Below, in pieces: positions 1 to 5,588 of a stretch of DNA of 6,601 nt (positions are counted from its first letter, which is position 1; each line of letters begins with the position of its first letter). Position numbers and translations under genes: made by a program. The stretch is taken from NCBI GenBank assembly GCA_934216185.1, contig CAKQBM010000099.1, forward strand, positions 1 to 6,601, in the 5' to 3' direction. Below the pieces are notes generated by a model. The model was given only the letters and a program-made list of their open reading frames with translations. It made no database searches and was not told the origin of the DNA. Source of the stretch: an uncultured Streptococcus sp. (GTDB lineage Bacteria > Bacillota > Bacilli > Lactobacillales > Streptococcaceae).

Positions 1-129
1 CTTGCAAAACTATCTAATGAGGATAGTAAACTCATCCAATATGGCTTACAAGGTCGCGTCACTAGTGTAACTGCAAAGAAAACATATTTTGATTATTTAA
101 AAGATAAAATGTTAACCCATTCTGATTAA
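1..129 (+). CDS. blpB: BlpB, C-terminal end (bacteriocin/pheromone secretion accessory protein, partial)
   Basis: Only the last 42 codons and a TAA stop are present; the start lies before the window. The fragment contains YGLQGRVTSVTAKKTYFDYL, which I recognise as the C-terminal tail of the ComB/BlpB family. These HlyD-like membrane-fusion proteins partner an ABC exporter/peptidase (BlpA or ComA) that cleaves double-glycine leaders and exports the peptide. Its position 56 bases before blpC on the same strand matches the pneumococcal blpA-blpB-blpC operon order. Whether the upstream part, or blpA, is intact cannot be judged here, and many pneumococci carry a disrupted blpA. A ComB paralogue is the main alternative, but the neighbouring blpC favours BlpB. 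Confidence 0.85.
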   Translation, partial: LAKLSNEDSKLIQYGLQGRVTSVTAKKTYFDYLKDKMLTHSD

Positions 130-185
130 TTTTCAGATAACACTCTATAACTATTTATTATCTTATAAAACAGGAGAATCATAAC

Positions 186-341
186 ATGGATAAGAATCAA
201 AACCTAACTTCATTTCAAGAACTAACAACTACTGAACTCAACCAGATTACAGGTGGAGGATGGTGGGAAGGACTCTTACATGAAACAATTTTAGGTAAAT
301 TTAAAATCACAAAAGCACTTGAACTACCTATTCAGCTATAA
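186..341 (+). CDS. blpC: BlpC pheromone precursor (double-glycine leader peptide, 51 aa)
   Basis: This small gene encodes the peptide signal of the blp bacteriocin system. The 24-residue leader MDKNQNLTSFQELTTTELNQ-ITGG is a classic double-glycine leader, cleaved by the BlpA peptidase during export. The predicted mature peptide has 27 residues (25-51), begins GWWEGLLHETILGKFK and ends ALELPIQL. An AGGAG ribosome binding site lies at 172-176, ten bases before the ATG. It follows blpB on the same strand, so it is probably the last gene of blpABC, and it ends directly at a bidirectional terminator. From memory the mature part is closest to the TIGR4-type pheromone, with Gly at mature positions 5 and 13 where I recall Glu and Ser; that comparison was not checked. 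The secreted peptide should be the ligand of the BlpH encoded on the opposite strand. Confidence 0.95.
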   Translation: MDKNQNLTSFQELTTTELNQITGGGWWEGLLHETILGKFKITKALELPIQL

Positions 342-381
342 AAAATAAGACCGAGTAACAAGAACTCTCGGTCTTATTTTT
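341..381. terminator. Bidirectional rho-independent terminator between blpC and blpH
   Basis: Positions 341-355 pair perfectly with 367-381 (15 bp, with AAGACCGAG against CTCGGTCTT at the core) around an 11-base loop. The A-run on one side and the T-run on the other give a U-tract in either direction. It starts at the last base of the blpC stop and ends three bases from the blpH stop, so it should end both converging transcripts. Confidence 0.9.
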
Positions 382-383
382 TA

Positions 384-1724
384 TCATTCTGTATGTATTA
401 TAGTAAACACCTGACGAAAGACTTGATTTTGGCAGGTAGTATTTAGACTGGTATTGGGATGACTTTCCACAATTTTCATAACGGTATAGAGACCAACTCC
501 TCTCTCCTCCCCTTTAGAACTTGCTCCAAAGGAGAAGATTTCAGAAATATCTATGCTCTCTTCTTTGATGGAGTTTTCAATGATAAAGGTCTCCTGTTCT
601 CCATTTTTAAAAAAAGCGATTGAAACATGAGGTTGACTAGCCTCTATACTAGCTTCAATAGCGTTGTCACAAAGGATAGACACAATAGTCAGAAAATCAA
701 GCAGGCTCATCCCCTCGACCTGAATCTCCTCAGGAACTTCGACATTAAAGACAATCTTCTTATCTATGGCTTTTAGAAATTTCCCCGCGAGGAGACTTTT
801 GAGGGCACGGTCACGAATATTCACCAATCTGCCCAGGTCATATTTATTGTCCTGCAATTTTTCACTAGAATCCTTTAAAACAGAGTCGTAAATCTCTTTT
901 ATCTGCTCCATATCCTCCTCTTCAATACCCAGACGTAAACTGGTCAAAAGGTTGGTGTAGTCATGGCGAAAACTCCGTACTTCCTTATAAAGTTCTTCTA
1001 TATGCCGACTATACCGCTCCATATCTCTATAGCGCAAGGCCTGCTCTCGGTTCAGTTTTCCCTGAAGTTTTTCCTTCAAATAGGTATCTAATTTCTTGAT
1101 AACCCCCATAAAAAAGAGTAGATAAAATACTAGAATGAAATGGCGAACAGTCGTTGATTGAATACCTTGTTCATATTCAAAATAAGATAGACTTTGCATC
1201 ACTAGATAATACGCCCCCATTACCCAGTTAATCTTAGTAAGAGACTTTTGAAAACCTTTATCTAGAAACTCCTTTCTCAATCTAGTAAAATCATAGTCCA
1301 ACCATTTCAAAAAGACTAATACTATGAAGCAAACGAATAGCATAATCAATAAAAAGATAGGATTGCCATCCCCATCTACAATTCCTTGCCCCAAAAATGG
1401 AAGCACAAAATAGGAAATACCTCTGTAAAAGAGCTCTACTAATATCATTGGGAAGAGACCATAAAAAATAAGGATTTTTTTAGGAAGCCCTCTTAACAGT
1501 AAGAAAGATAGACCTATACCGAACAAAGGTTCTATAAAATAGGACAAATATTCACTTACATCCAAAAATTGAAAAGTCGCAAAAATGGCCCCTAGAAGAA
1601 ATTTCAGAAGAAAAGCTTTGAAAATCCTCTCAAAAGTGAGGCAAATTCCATCTACCTTAAAGAAAATGACAATTTCTAGTCCATTAATAACAAGTGCATA
1701 CAACAATATCCAAGCAATGTTCAT
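384..1724 (-). CDS. blpH: BlpH sensor histidine kinase (BlpC pheromone receptor)
   Basis: A 446-residue membrane histidine kinase. Residues 1 to about 210 hold roughly six to seven hydrophobic segments (for example 4-21, 40-53, 63-79, 84-99, 122-140, 194-210), the polytopic sensor typical of peptide-sensing HPK10 kinases such as ComD and AgrC. The cytoplasmic part has a coiled segment (about 215-250), the phosphoacceptor H254 in FRHDYTNLL, the N-box LCDNAIEAS (N354) and a G-box GEERGVGLYTV (405-415). It should bind extracellular BlpC and pass phosphate to BlpR. The reading frame stays open further upstream to 1790, but I chose the ATG at 1724. It has an AGGAG site just before it, the protein then starts directly with a membrane helix, and the longer start would overlap blpR by 53 bases. 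It lies 13 bases after the blpR stop in the blpSRH operon. Confidence 0.93.
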   Translation of the reverse strand: MNIAWILLYALVINGLEIVIFFKVDGICLTFERIFKAFLLKFLLGAIFATFQFLDVSEYLSYFIEPLFGIGLSFLLLRGLPKKILIFYGLFPMILVELFYRGISYFVLPFLGQGIVDGDGNPIFLLIMLFVCFIVLVFLKWLDYDFTRLRKEFLDKGFQKSLTKINWVMGAYYLVMQSLSYFEYEQGIQSTTVRHFILVFYLLFFMGVIKKLDTYLKEKLQGKLNREQALRYRDMERYSRHIEELYKEVRSFRHDYTNLLTSLRLGIEEEDMEQIKEIYDSVLKDSSEKLQDNKYDLGRLVNIRDRALKSLLAGKFLKAIDKKIVFNVEVPEEIQVEGMSLLDFLTIVSILCDNAIEASIEASQPHVSIAFFKNGEQETFIIENSIKEESIDISEIFSFGASSKGEERGVGLYTVMKIVESHPNTSLNTTCQNQVFRQVFTIIHTE

Positions 1725-1729
1725 AAACT

Positions 1730-1734
1730 CTCCT
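1730..1734 (-). promoter_or_regulatory. Ribosome binding site fixing the blpH start
   Basis: On the minus strand the sequence reads AGGAGAGTTT-ATG, placing AGGAG five bases before the ATG at 1724. No comparable site precedes the upstream in-frame ATG at 1790, which lies inside blpR. The site falls in the 13-base blpR-blpH gap, so blpH translation may be coupled to blpR. Confidence 0.8.
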
Positions 1735-1737
1735 AGC

Positions 1738-2475
1738 TCAGTGTAAGTTATTGATAACTTCAGACACTTCCCTGACCTTATAACGCGCAATTAGACAGCT
1801 TCTCCCATTGGGAAAGAAAAGCAGTTTTTCTTTCTTATCCAAATGCACCACATTTGCAGGATTAATGAGAAAAGAGCGGTGGCACTGCAGGAGACGAGGC
1901 TCCTGCTTAAGAATCTCCTCTAAACTCGCTGTAAATTCCAGTCTGTCCGTCTCGGTATAGAGAATGACATGATGAGATTTGGGCGACGTTTCGAGATAGT
2001 AAACCTCTTTAAAAGGATACTGGAATTGGGCAAATCTTGATTTAAAGTAAAAGCAATCTTCCGCTAGACTTTTACTGTCTTGACCATTGGCATAGAGGAG
2101 GGCTGTCTCGATACGAGATTCAAACTCCTCTGCCGAAAGGGCCTTATCAATGTAGTCCAAAGCAGACACTTGGTAGCGAAAGGACAGGGGCATAAACTCC
2201 GAGTGAGTCGTCACAAAGACGATTAGGGCATAAGGATCCCGATCCCGAATCTTTCTAGCCACTTCCAGCCCCTTCATCTCCTCATTTCGAATCTCAATAT
2301 CCAAAAAGAATAGCTGATGTGCGCCCTTCTCATGCACCTCTGCTAGCAGTTGATCTGGCTTGCCAAAGATCTCAAAAGAGCTAGGAATGATATGATGTTC
2401 CTTCAAAAGTTTCTCAATGGTCGTTTCAATCCTAGTCTGTTGGGAAAAATCATCTTCTAAAACAAATATTCTCAT
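1738..2475 (-). CDS. blpR: BlpR response regulator (REC-LytTR)
   Basis: A 245-residue response regulator of the AgrA/ComE type. The N-terminal receiver (about 1-125) has acidic residues E7, D8 and D9, the phosphorylatable D59 in LFFLDIEI, T89 and the conserved K111. The C-terminal LytTR DNA-binding domain (about 140-243) carries the family signature CHRSFLIN (198-205) and a terminal HLDKKEKLLFFPNG strand pair. Phosphorylated by BlpH, it should bind paired direct repeats before blp promoters and switch on bacteriocin, transport and regulatory genes. The start is supported by AAGGAGAG at 2483-2490 on the minus strand, which sits at the end of blpS; the blpS stop is only four bases upstream, so translation is probably coupled. 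All receiver key residues are present, so it looks functional. Confidence 0.94.
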   Translation of the reverse strand: MRIFVLEDDFSQQTRIETTIEKLLKEHHIIPSSFEIFGKPDQLLAEVHEKGAHQLFFLDIEIRNEEMKGLEVARKIRDRDPYALIVFVTTHSEFMPLSFRYQVSALDYIDKALSAEEFESRIETALLYANGQDSKSLAEDCFYFKSRFAQFQYPFKEVYYLETSPKSHHVILYTETDRLEFTASLEEILKQEPRLLQCHRSFLINPANVVHLDKKEKLLFFPNGRSCLIARYKVREVSEVINNLH

Positions 2476-2479
2476 CTTC

Positions 2480-2818
2480 TTACTCTCCTTCTTTCAACCA
2501 TTTTTGACGAATTTCTCTATAGCGACGTCTGGCATACTTGACAGCGTATTGACCTTCTTCTCCAAGAAAAAGGATTCTTTCTTGAAAATCAATCGATTTT
2601 ACTCTATCAAGATTGACCAAACAATTTCGATGACACCTCATCAAGGTTTCCCCATATTGGTTCTCAAGATCACTTAAGTTTTGAAGCATATTAAAACTAG
2701 CTTCTTCTGTAACAATCTGTACAGTATGGGCTTTAGTTGGATGTGCTTGGATATAGTAGATATCGTCGACGTTTACTTTATAGACTGTTTTCTGTGTCTG
2801 AATAATCATATGTTTCAT
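2480..2818 (-). CDS. blpS: BlpS, stand-alone LytTR DNA-binding protein
   Basis: A 112-residue protein that is essentially a single LytTR domain without a receiver. The signature CHRNCLVN (62-69) matches CHRSFLIN in the neighbouring BlpR, and the N-terminal half (IYYIQAHPTKAHTVQIV) aligns with the first LytTR strands of BlpR (VYYLETSPKSHHVILY). The C-terminus is very basic (YARRRYREIRQKWLKEG). It is the first gene of blpSRH. The ATG at 2818 is preceded by a strong AGGAGGAGA site (2824-2832); an alternative start at Met4 is less well spaced. A role in modulating BlpR at shared sites is inferred from the domain, not shown here. The BOX element ends two bases from its ribosome binding site. Confidence 0.9.
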   Translation of the reverse strand: MKHMIIQTQKTVYKVNVDDIYYIQAHPTKAHTVQIVTEEASFNMLQNLSDLENQYGETLMRCHRNCLVNLDRVKSIDFQERILFLGEEGQYAVKYARRRYREIRQKWLKEGE

Positions 2819-2833
2819 TGGATTCTCCTCCTA

Positions 2834-2938
2834 ATACTCTTCGAAAATCAAATTCAAACCACGTCAGCTTCACCTTGCCGTACTCAAGTACAGCCTGCGG
2901 CTAGCTTCCTAGTTTGCTCTTTGATTTTCATTGAGTAT
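2834..2938 (+). repeat. BOX element, boxA-boxC form without boxB
   Basis: The element starts ATACTCTTCGAAAATC and ends GATTTTCATTGAGTAT, forming imperfect terminal inverted repeats. The inner CACGTCAGC..CCTTGCCGTA is the complement of the core of the classic BOX-A typing sequence, and CTGCGGCTAGCTTCCTAG is boxC. The boxB hairpin module is absent, giving a 105-base A-C version. It lies in the 5' leader of the blpSRH operon, in the opposite orientation to transcription. It is about 94% identical (six differences by eye) to the copy at 6392-6496. Confidence 0.9.
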
Positions 2939-3047
2939 AAGAAAAGAATAACAGAAAAAATCTAACACAAGCCCACCAAATCCTAAACAGTCTTTGAAAG
3001 CTCCTAAAAGGATTATTTTTCCACAACATCATGATGAGCTTACAACT

Positions 3048-3056
3048 ATTTTATCA
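3048..3056 (-). promoter_or_regulatory. Probable blpSRH promoter (extended -10)
   Basis: On the minus strand TGA-TAAAAT forms an extended -10 box. No convincing -35 is visible 17 bases upstream. Transcription would start near 3041, leaving a leader of about 220 bases that includes the BOX element. It is the best -10 in the blpS-blpT gap on this strand, but the assignment is by inspection only. Confidence 0.5.
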
Positions 3057-3071
3057 TAAAATCTTAACAGG

Positions 3072-3101
3072 AGCATTCAGGAAATTTCAAGAACAATTAA
3101 A
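3072..3101 (+). promoter_or_regulatory. Candidate BlpR (LytTR) binding site upstream of blpT
   Basis: Two 9-base imperfect direct repeats, AGCATTCAG (3072-3080) and ACAATTAAA (3093-3101), are separated by exactly 12 bases. That matches the 21-base, two-helical-turn spacing of LytTR-family sites (ComE/AgrA-like ACANTTNAG pairs). The right-hand repeat ends 28 bases before the blpT extended -10, so it occupies the usual activator position with no good -35. The left half-site is degenerate, so this is a candidate only. Confidence 0.5.
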
Positions 3102-3129
3102 GATTTGAAACTGAAAAAGGAGATAAAAG

Positions 3130-3138
3130 TGATAGACT
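3130..3138 (+). promoter_or_regulatory. Probable blpT promoter -10 (extended, activator dependent)
   Basis: TGA-TAGACT is an imperfect extended -10. There is no recognisable -35, and the candidate BlpR repeats lie just upstream, as expected for a pheromone-induced promoter. The start would be near 3145. The leader contains a small hairpin (GCTAG at 3159-3163 with CTAGC at 3172-3176) before the ribosome binding site AAAGGAGG at 3186-3193. Confidence 0.5.
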
Positions 3139-3200
3139 AACAGTACCAAAACACAGTTGCTAGAACCAAGACTAGCACCCAGATTAAAGGAGGAATTCTC

Positions 3201-3530
3201 ATGACAGATACAGACCCTATCAAAAGAGCTCAGACTTTGATTACGGACTTAAACAAAGCCTACCAAGCATGCAAACAGGCAACCGCTGACGATGTCCGCT
3301 TTCAGGAGCAACTAAACTCTATTCTTGGTTTTCTAGCCAAGGCTGAGATAGTGGATAATCGAGTCTTGATTGAACTGGAAAAATTTTACCAGACTTCCAG
3401 TCTTCTATTGGGACTCAGCGCTCTTGATCCAGATGCTCCTACACGCGCCGCTTGGCGGGCCTATGACCGTTTCCACTTTGACCAAGTCAAGACCAAGTTA
3501 ATACTCAATGAAAATCAAAGAGCAAACTAG
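3201..3530 (+). CDS. blpT: BlpT, blp-locus protein of unknown function with a BOX-derived C-terminus
   Basis: A 109-residue soluble protein with no signal peptide or membrane segment. The sequence looks almost wholly alpha-helical (helices near 5-27, 29-47, 51-72, 80-96). The start is supported by AAAGGAGG at 3186-3193, seven bases before the ATG. Its identity as BlpT rests on its position divergent from blpS, between the blp regulators and ecsB, as in pneumococcus. The function is not known to me. The size and helical make-up resemble small bacteriocin immunity proteins, but I see no diagnostic motif. The last nine residues (101-109, ILNENQRAN) and the TAG stop are encoded by the BOX element that begins exactly at codon 101, so the native C-terminus was probably replaced. 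The gene is probably induced by BlpR through the repeats at 3072-3101. Confidence 0.82.
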   Translation: MTDTDPIKRAQTLITDLNKAYQACKQATADDVRFQEQLNSILGFLAKAEIVDNRVLIELEKFYQTSSLLLGLSALDPDAPTRAAWRAYDRFHFDQVKTKLILNENQRAN

Positions 3531-3651
3531 GAAGCTAGCCGCAGGTTGCTCAAAACACTGTTTTGAGGTTGTAGATAAGACTGACGAAGTCAGTCACATA
3601 TATACGGTAAGGCGACGCTGACGTGGTTTGAATTTGATTTTCGAAGAGTAT
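3501..3651 (-). repeat. BOX element, boxA-boxB-boxC form
   Basis: A 151-base element reading A-B-C on the minus strand. The boxC end (ATACTCAATGAAAATCAAAG) lies at 3501, and the boxA end (GATTTTCGAAGAGTAT) finishes at 3651. The stretch GGTAAGGCGACGCTGACG near 3606-3623 nearly matches the classic BOX typing sequence. One boxB module supplies two perfect hairpins: CTCAAAAC/GTTTTGAG at 3549-3567 and CTGAC/GTCAG at 3581-3593. It overlaps the last ten codons of blpT, including the stop, and is opposite in orientation to the other two BOX copies in the window. Confidence 0.93.
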
Positions 3652-3687
3652 AAGTTTCTACGGACCAACCATTATCCTGTAGAAAAT

Positions 3688-3723
3688 AAAAGAAGCTGAG
3701 CTAGAGTGAACTCAACTTCTTTT
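3688..3723. terminator. Terminator between blpT and ecsB, probably bidirectional
   Basis: AAAAGAAGCTGAG (3688-3700) pairs with CTCAACTTCTTTT (3711-3723) over 13 positions around a 10-base loop. The single odd pair is a C/A mismatch on the plus transcript but a U/G wobble on the minus transcript. The hairpin therefore folds better as the ecsAB terminator, although the longer T-run is on the plus side. It is 20 bases past the ecsB stop. Confidence 0.82.
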
Positions 3724-3743
3724 TTAGTGTCATATAGGCAATG

Positions 3744-4793
3744 TTAATCCTGCATCTGACGTTTGACCTGATAAGGTAAGTACAAGACTAGTAAAACCAA
3801 ACCAGCTCCCAGTAAGGCTAGAAGGGCTAGTTTTTCTTGAAAGGTAATCAACCCAACAACTAATTCCACTACTAAGACCAAACTGGTCAATCCTCGGACT
3901 ACAGCCTGCAAACCTTTTTCCTTTTGCCCCTTGTCCAGCGGAAAAAGTTGGGTCAAATACTGGTAGTCAAAGGCATGATAGAGGGCCAGCAACTGGAAGA
4001 GCAAGAGGTAGTTAAAGAGAACTACCACTGCTGTCGCAATCCAAGCTTGCTCGATAAAAACCTGCGCCAGTATGGAAAGCAAGAGCAGACGAAGACTGAG
4101 GGCAAAGAGGTCTCCATTTCGCAGATAAGAACGCAGATAGAGATTTTGCCAAATCTTCCCAGGCACCTTCTGAACAGCCTTTAGGATAAAGTCCAGATAG
4201 GCACGACGCTTGATGCTGTTTGAAATTCCCTTTACCTGGGTAAAAAGGGCAAAGAAACGAAGCAAGACTTGCTTACGCTTGCTTTCTTGGGAAATGACAT
4301 AATCCCAGTCTAGTCCAGTTTCCGTGAAAAATTTGCTAGCCTTTTGACGAAAGAGGAAATATTTACCTACTCCCAATAAAAGCACATAGACCAGAAAAAC
4401 AGGCAAGCCATAACCCATGGCTAAAAATAAGGGCGCAAATAACAGCAAGAAAAGAGTCTGTACAAAAAGCCAAAAGACTAGGGAAATGCTAGTTTGACGC
4501 TTTAGATGGAGTTTGATTTCTTCTTCACCAACCAAAAGAAAGAGCTTATCTGGAGCTTCCATATAGGTGGCAATTCCACCCCAAAGCAAAAGTAAAACAG
4601 AGGTAATCCCTACAAACAAAAGAATAGTCCAATGATTTTCAGGAAAATCCTGCAAGAGTTGACTGTACTGGTAGGCTAGAAAGCCCAGCAGGACAAGCAG
4701 GAACAAGACAAAGTGGTCATTGAGAACATAGCGCAGATAACCAATACACTCCTTACGAAAAGCCTGCTTTCTCTTTAAAAACAAGTCTTTCAT
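3744..4793 (-). CDS. ecsB: EcsB-type ABC transporter permease
   Basis: A 349-residue integral membrane protein and the presumed partner of the EcsA ATPase. It has a basic cytoplasmic N-terminus (KRKQAFRKE), then about eight hydrophobic segments (near 27-45, 56-74, 103-120, 122-147, 231-248, 251-272, 302-318, 322-341). Between the fourth and fifth lies a long charged cytoplasmic loop (about 148-228). This layout fits EcsB, which is about 400 residues in Bacillus, so the streptococcal form is shorter. In Bacillus, Ecs affects secretion, competence and intramembrane proteolysis; its transported substrate is not evident here. The ATG overlaps the ecsA TGA by four bases (ATGA), and AGGAGGAG at 4796-4803 lies inside the end of ecsA, so the two are translationally coupled. 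Confidence 0.85.
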   Translation of the reverse strand: MKDLFLKRKQAFRKECIGYLRYVLNDHFVLFLLVLLGFLAYQYSQLLQDFPENHWTILLFVGITSVLLLLWGGIATYMEAPDKLFLLVGEEEIKLHLKRQTSISLVFWLFVQTLFLLLFAPLFLAMGYGLPVFLVYVLLLGVGKYFLFRQKASKFFTETGLDWDYVISQESKRKQVLLRFFALFTQVKGISNSIKRRAYLDFILKAVQKVPGKIWQNLYLRSYLRNGDLFALSLRLLLLSILAQVFIEQAWIATAVVVLFNYLLLFQLLALYHAFDYQYLTQLFPLDKGQKEKGLQAVVRGLTSLVLVVELVVGLITFQEKLALLALLGAGLVLLVLYLPYQVKRQMQD

Positions 4794-5521
4794 AGCTCCT
4801 CCTCTTTGGTCAGAGCCAAGTAAATATCATTCAAACTAGCCTCAGGCATATCAAAGGCTTCGCGCAGTTGCAGGAGATTCCCCTTGGCACGCACCTCTCC
4901 CTTGTGAAGAATGACAAAGGCATCACACATCTTCTCAGCCGAATCTAACACGTGGGTACTCATGAGAATGGACTTCCCCTTTTGCTTTTCCACTTCCAAA
5001 AGCTGAATCAAGTCTGCAATAGCCAACGGATCGAGACCAAGAAAAGGCTCATCCACGATAAAGAGACTTGGATCCACCACAAAAGCACAGATAATCATGA
5101 CCTTCTGCTTCATCCCTTTGGAGAAATGAACAGGGAACCAGTCCAATTTCTGGTCCAGACGAAACATTTTTAGCAAGGGTTCTACTCGATCAAAAGCGAC
5201 CTTTTGCTCAATACCATAAGCCATGGCAACCGTTTCGATATGCTCTCTGAGGGTCAATTCCTCATACAGGCTAGGTGTCTCAGGAATGTAACCAATCTGC
5301 TTGCGGTAACTTGTCGCATCTTCTTGCAGGGTCAGACCATTGATATTGATGGAACCACTATAAGGTGTCAACAGACCGATAATCTCATTGATTGTCGTCG
5401 ATTTCCCAGCACCATTAAGACCAATCAAACCGACCAACTGCCCACTTTCAACTGTAAAGGACACATCTTTCAAGACAGGGACATGGACATAGCCACCTGT
5501 CAGGTTTTTAATTTCTAACAT
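4790..5521 (-). CDS. ecsA: EcsA-type ABC transporter ATP-binding protein
   Basis: A 243-residue ABC ATPase with a full set of motifs. Walker A is GLNGAGKST (34-42). The Q-loop region is YIPET, with Glu81 in place of Gln, which is common in EcsA and related ABC-2-like ATPases. The signature is FSKGMKQK (133-140) instead of LSGGQ, Walker B is LFIVDEP (153-159), the D-loop is LGLDP (161-165) and the switch histidine is H190 in STHV. It should energise the EcsB permease. The start at 5521 has GGAG at 5527-5530 on the minus strand. It is transcribed divergently from hit, and the hit-ecsA-ecsB neighbourhood is also known from Bacillus, which supports the Ecs assignment over a generic ABC protein. 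Confidence 0.9.
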   Translation of the reverse strand: MLEIKNLTGGYVHVPVLKDVSFTVESGQLVGLIGLNGAGKSTTINEIIGLLTPYSGSININGLTLQEDATSYRKQIGYIPETPSLYEELTLREHIETVAMAYGIEQKVAFDRVEPLLKMFRLDQKLDWFPVHFSKGMKQKVMIICAFVVDPSLFIVDEPFLGLDPLAIADLIQLLEVEKQKGKSILMSTHVLDSAEKMCDAFVILHKGEVRAKGNLLQLREAFDMPEASLNDIYLALTKEEEL

Positions 5522-5535
5522 ATTTTCTCCAAATC

Positions 5536-5544
5536 TGGTATAAT
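5536..5544 (+). promoter_or_regulatory. hit promoter (extended -10)
   Basis: TGG-TATAAT is a perfect -10 with an upstream TG, so the lack of a good -35 is tolerable. A start near 5551 would give a leader of about 38 bases, with AGAGG at 5576-5580 as the ribosome binding site. Confidence 0.72.
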
Positions 5545-5552
5545 GTAGCTAT

Positions 5553-5561
5553 ATTATATCA
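5553..5561 (-). promoter_or_regulatory. ecsAB promoter (extended -10)
   Basis: On the minus strand TGA-TATAAT is a perfect extended -10. A start near 5546 would give a leader of about 25 bases before the ecsA ATG, including the GGAG site. The box lies just past the predicted hit start, so the two promoters overlap. Confidence 0.68.
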
Positions 5562-5588
5562 AAATTCAATACAGTAGAGGTAGATTTT

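Noticed and set aside
130..185. Possible separate blpC promoter in the blpB-blpC gap (TATAAA near 164)
   Set aside because: There is no TG extension and no -35, and the gap is short, so cotranscription with blpAB explains blpC expression better.
1725..1790. Longer blpH start giving 22 extra N-terminal residues
   Set aside because: The extension overlaps blpR, lacks a ribosome binding site and is hydrophilic, whereas the ATG at 1724 has AGGAG and leads straight into a membrane helix.
2417..2677. Plus-strand open frame of 86 codons across the blpR/blpS junction
   Set aside because: It lies antisense to two well-supported LytTR genes, has no ribosome binding site, and its translation shows no domain.
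2884..2931. Fifteen-codon minus-strand frame inside the BOX (starts MKIKEQTRKLAAG)
   Set aside because: It recurs in most BOX copies because of the shared sequence; no ribosome binding site precedes it here.
2834..2938. Considered whether the repeats are RUP elements
   Set aside because: The inner sequence matches the BOX-A typing core and the boxB/boxC modules, so BOX is the better name; the size similarity to RUP is a coincidence.
2681..2965. Plus-strand open frame of 94 codons antisense to blpS and running through the BOX
   Set aside because: It has no ribosome binding site, and its second half is simply the translated BOX repeat.
3027..3036. Perfect 10-bp palindrome CATCATGATG in the blpS leader
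   Set aside because: It is short, AT-rich and expected by chance at this length, and no regulator known for the locus recognises such a site.
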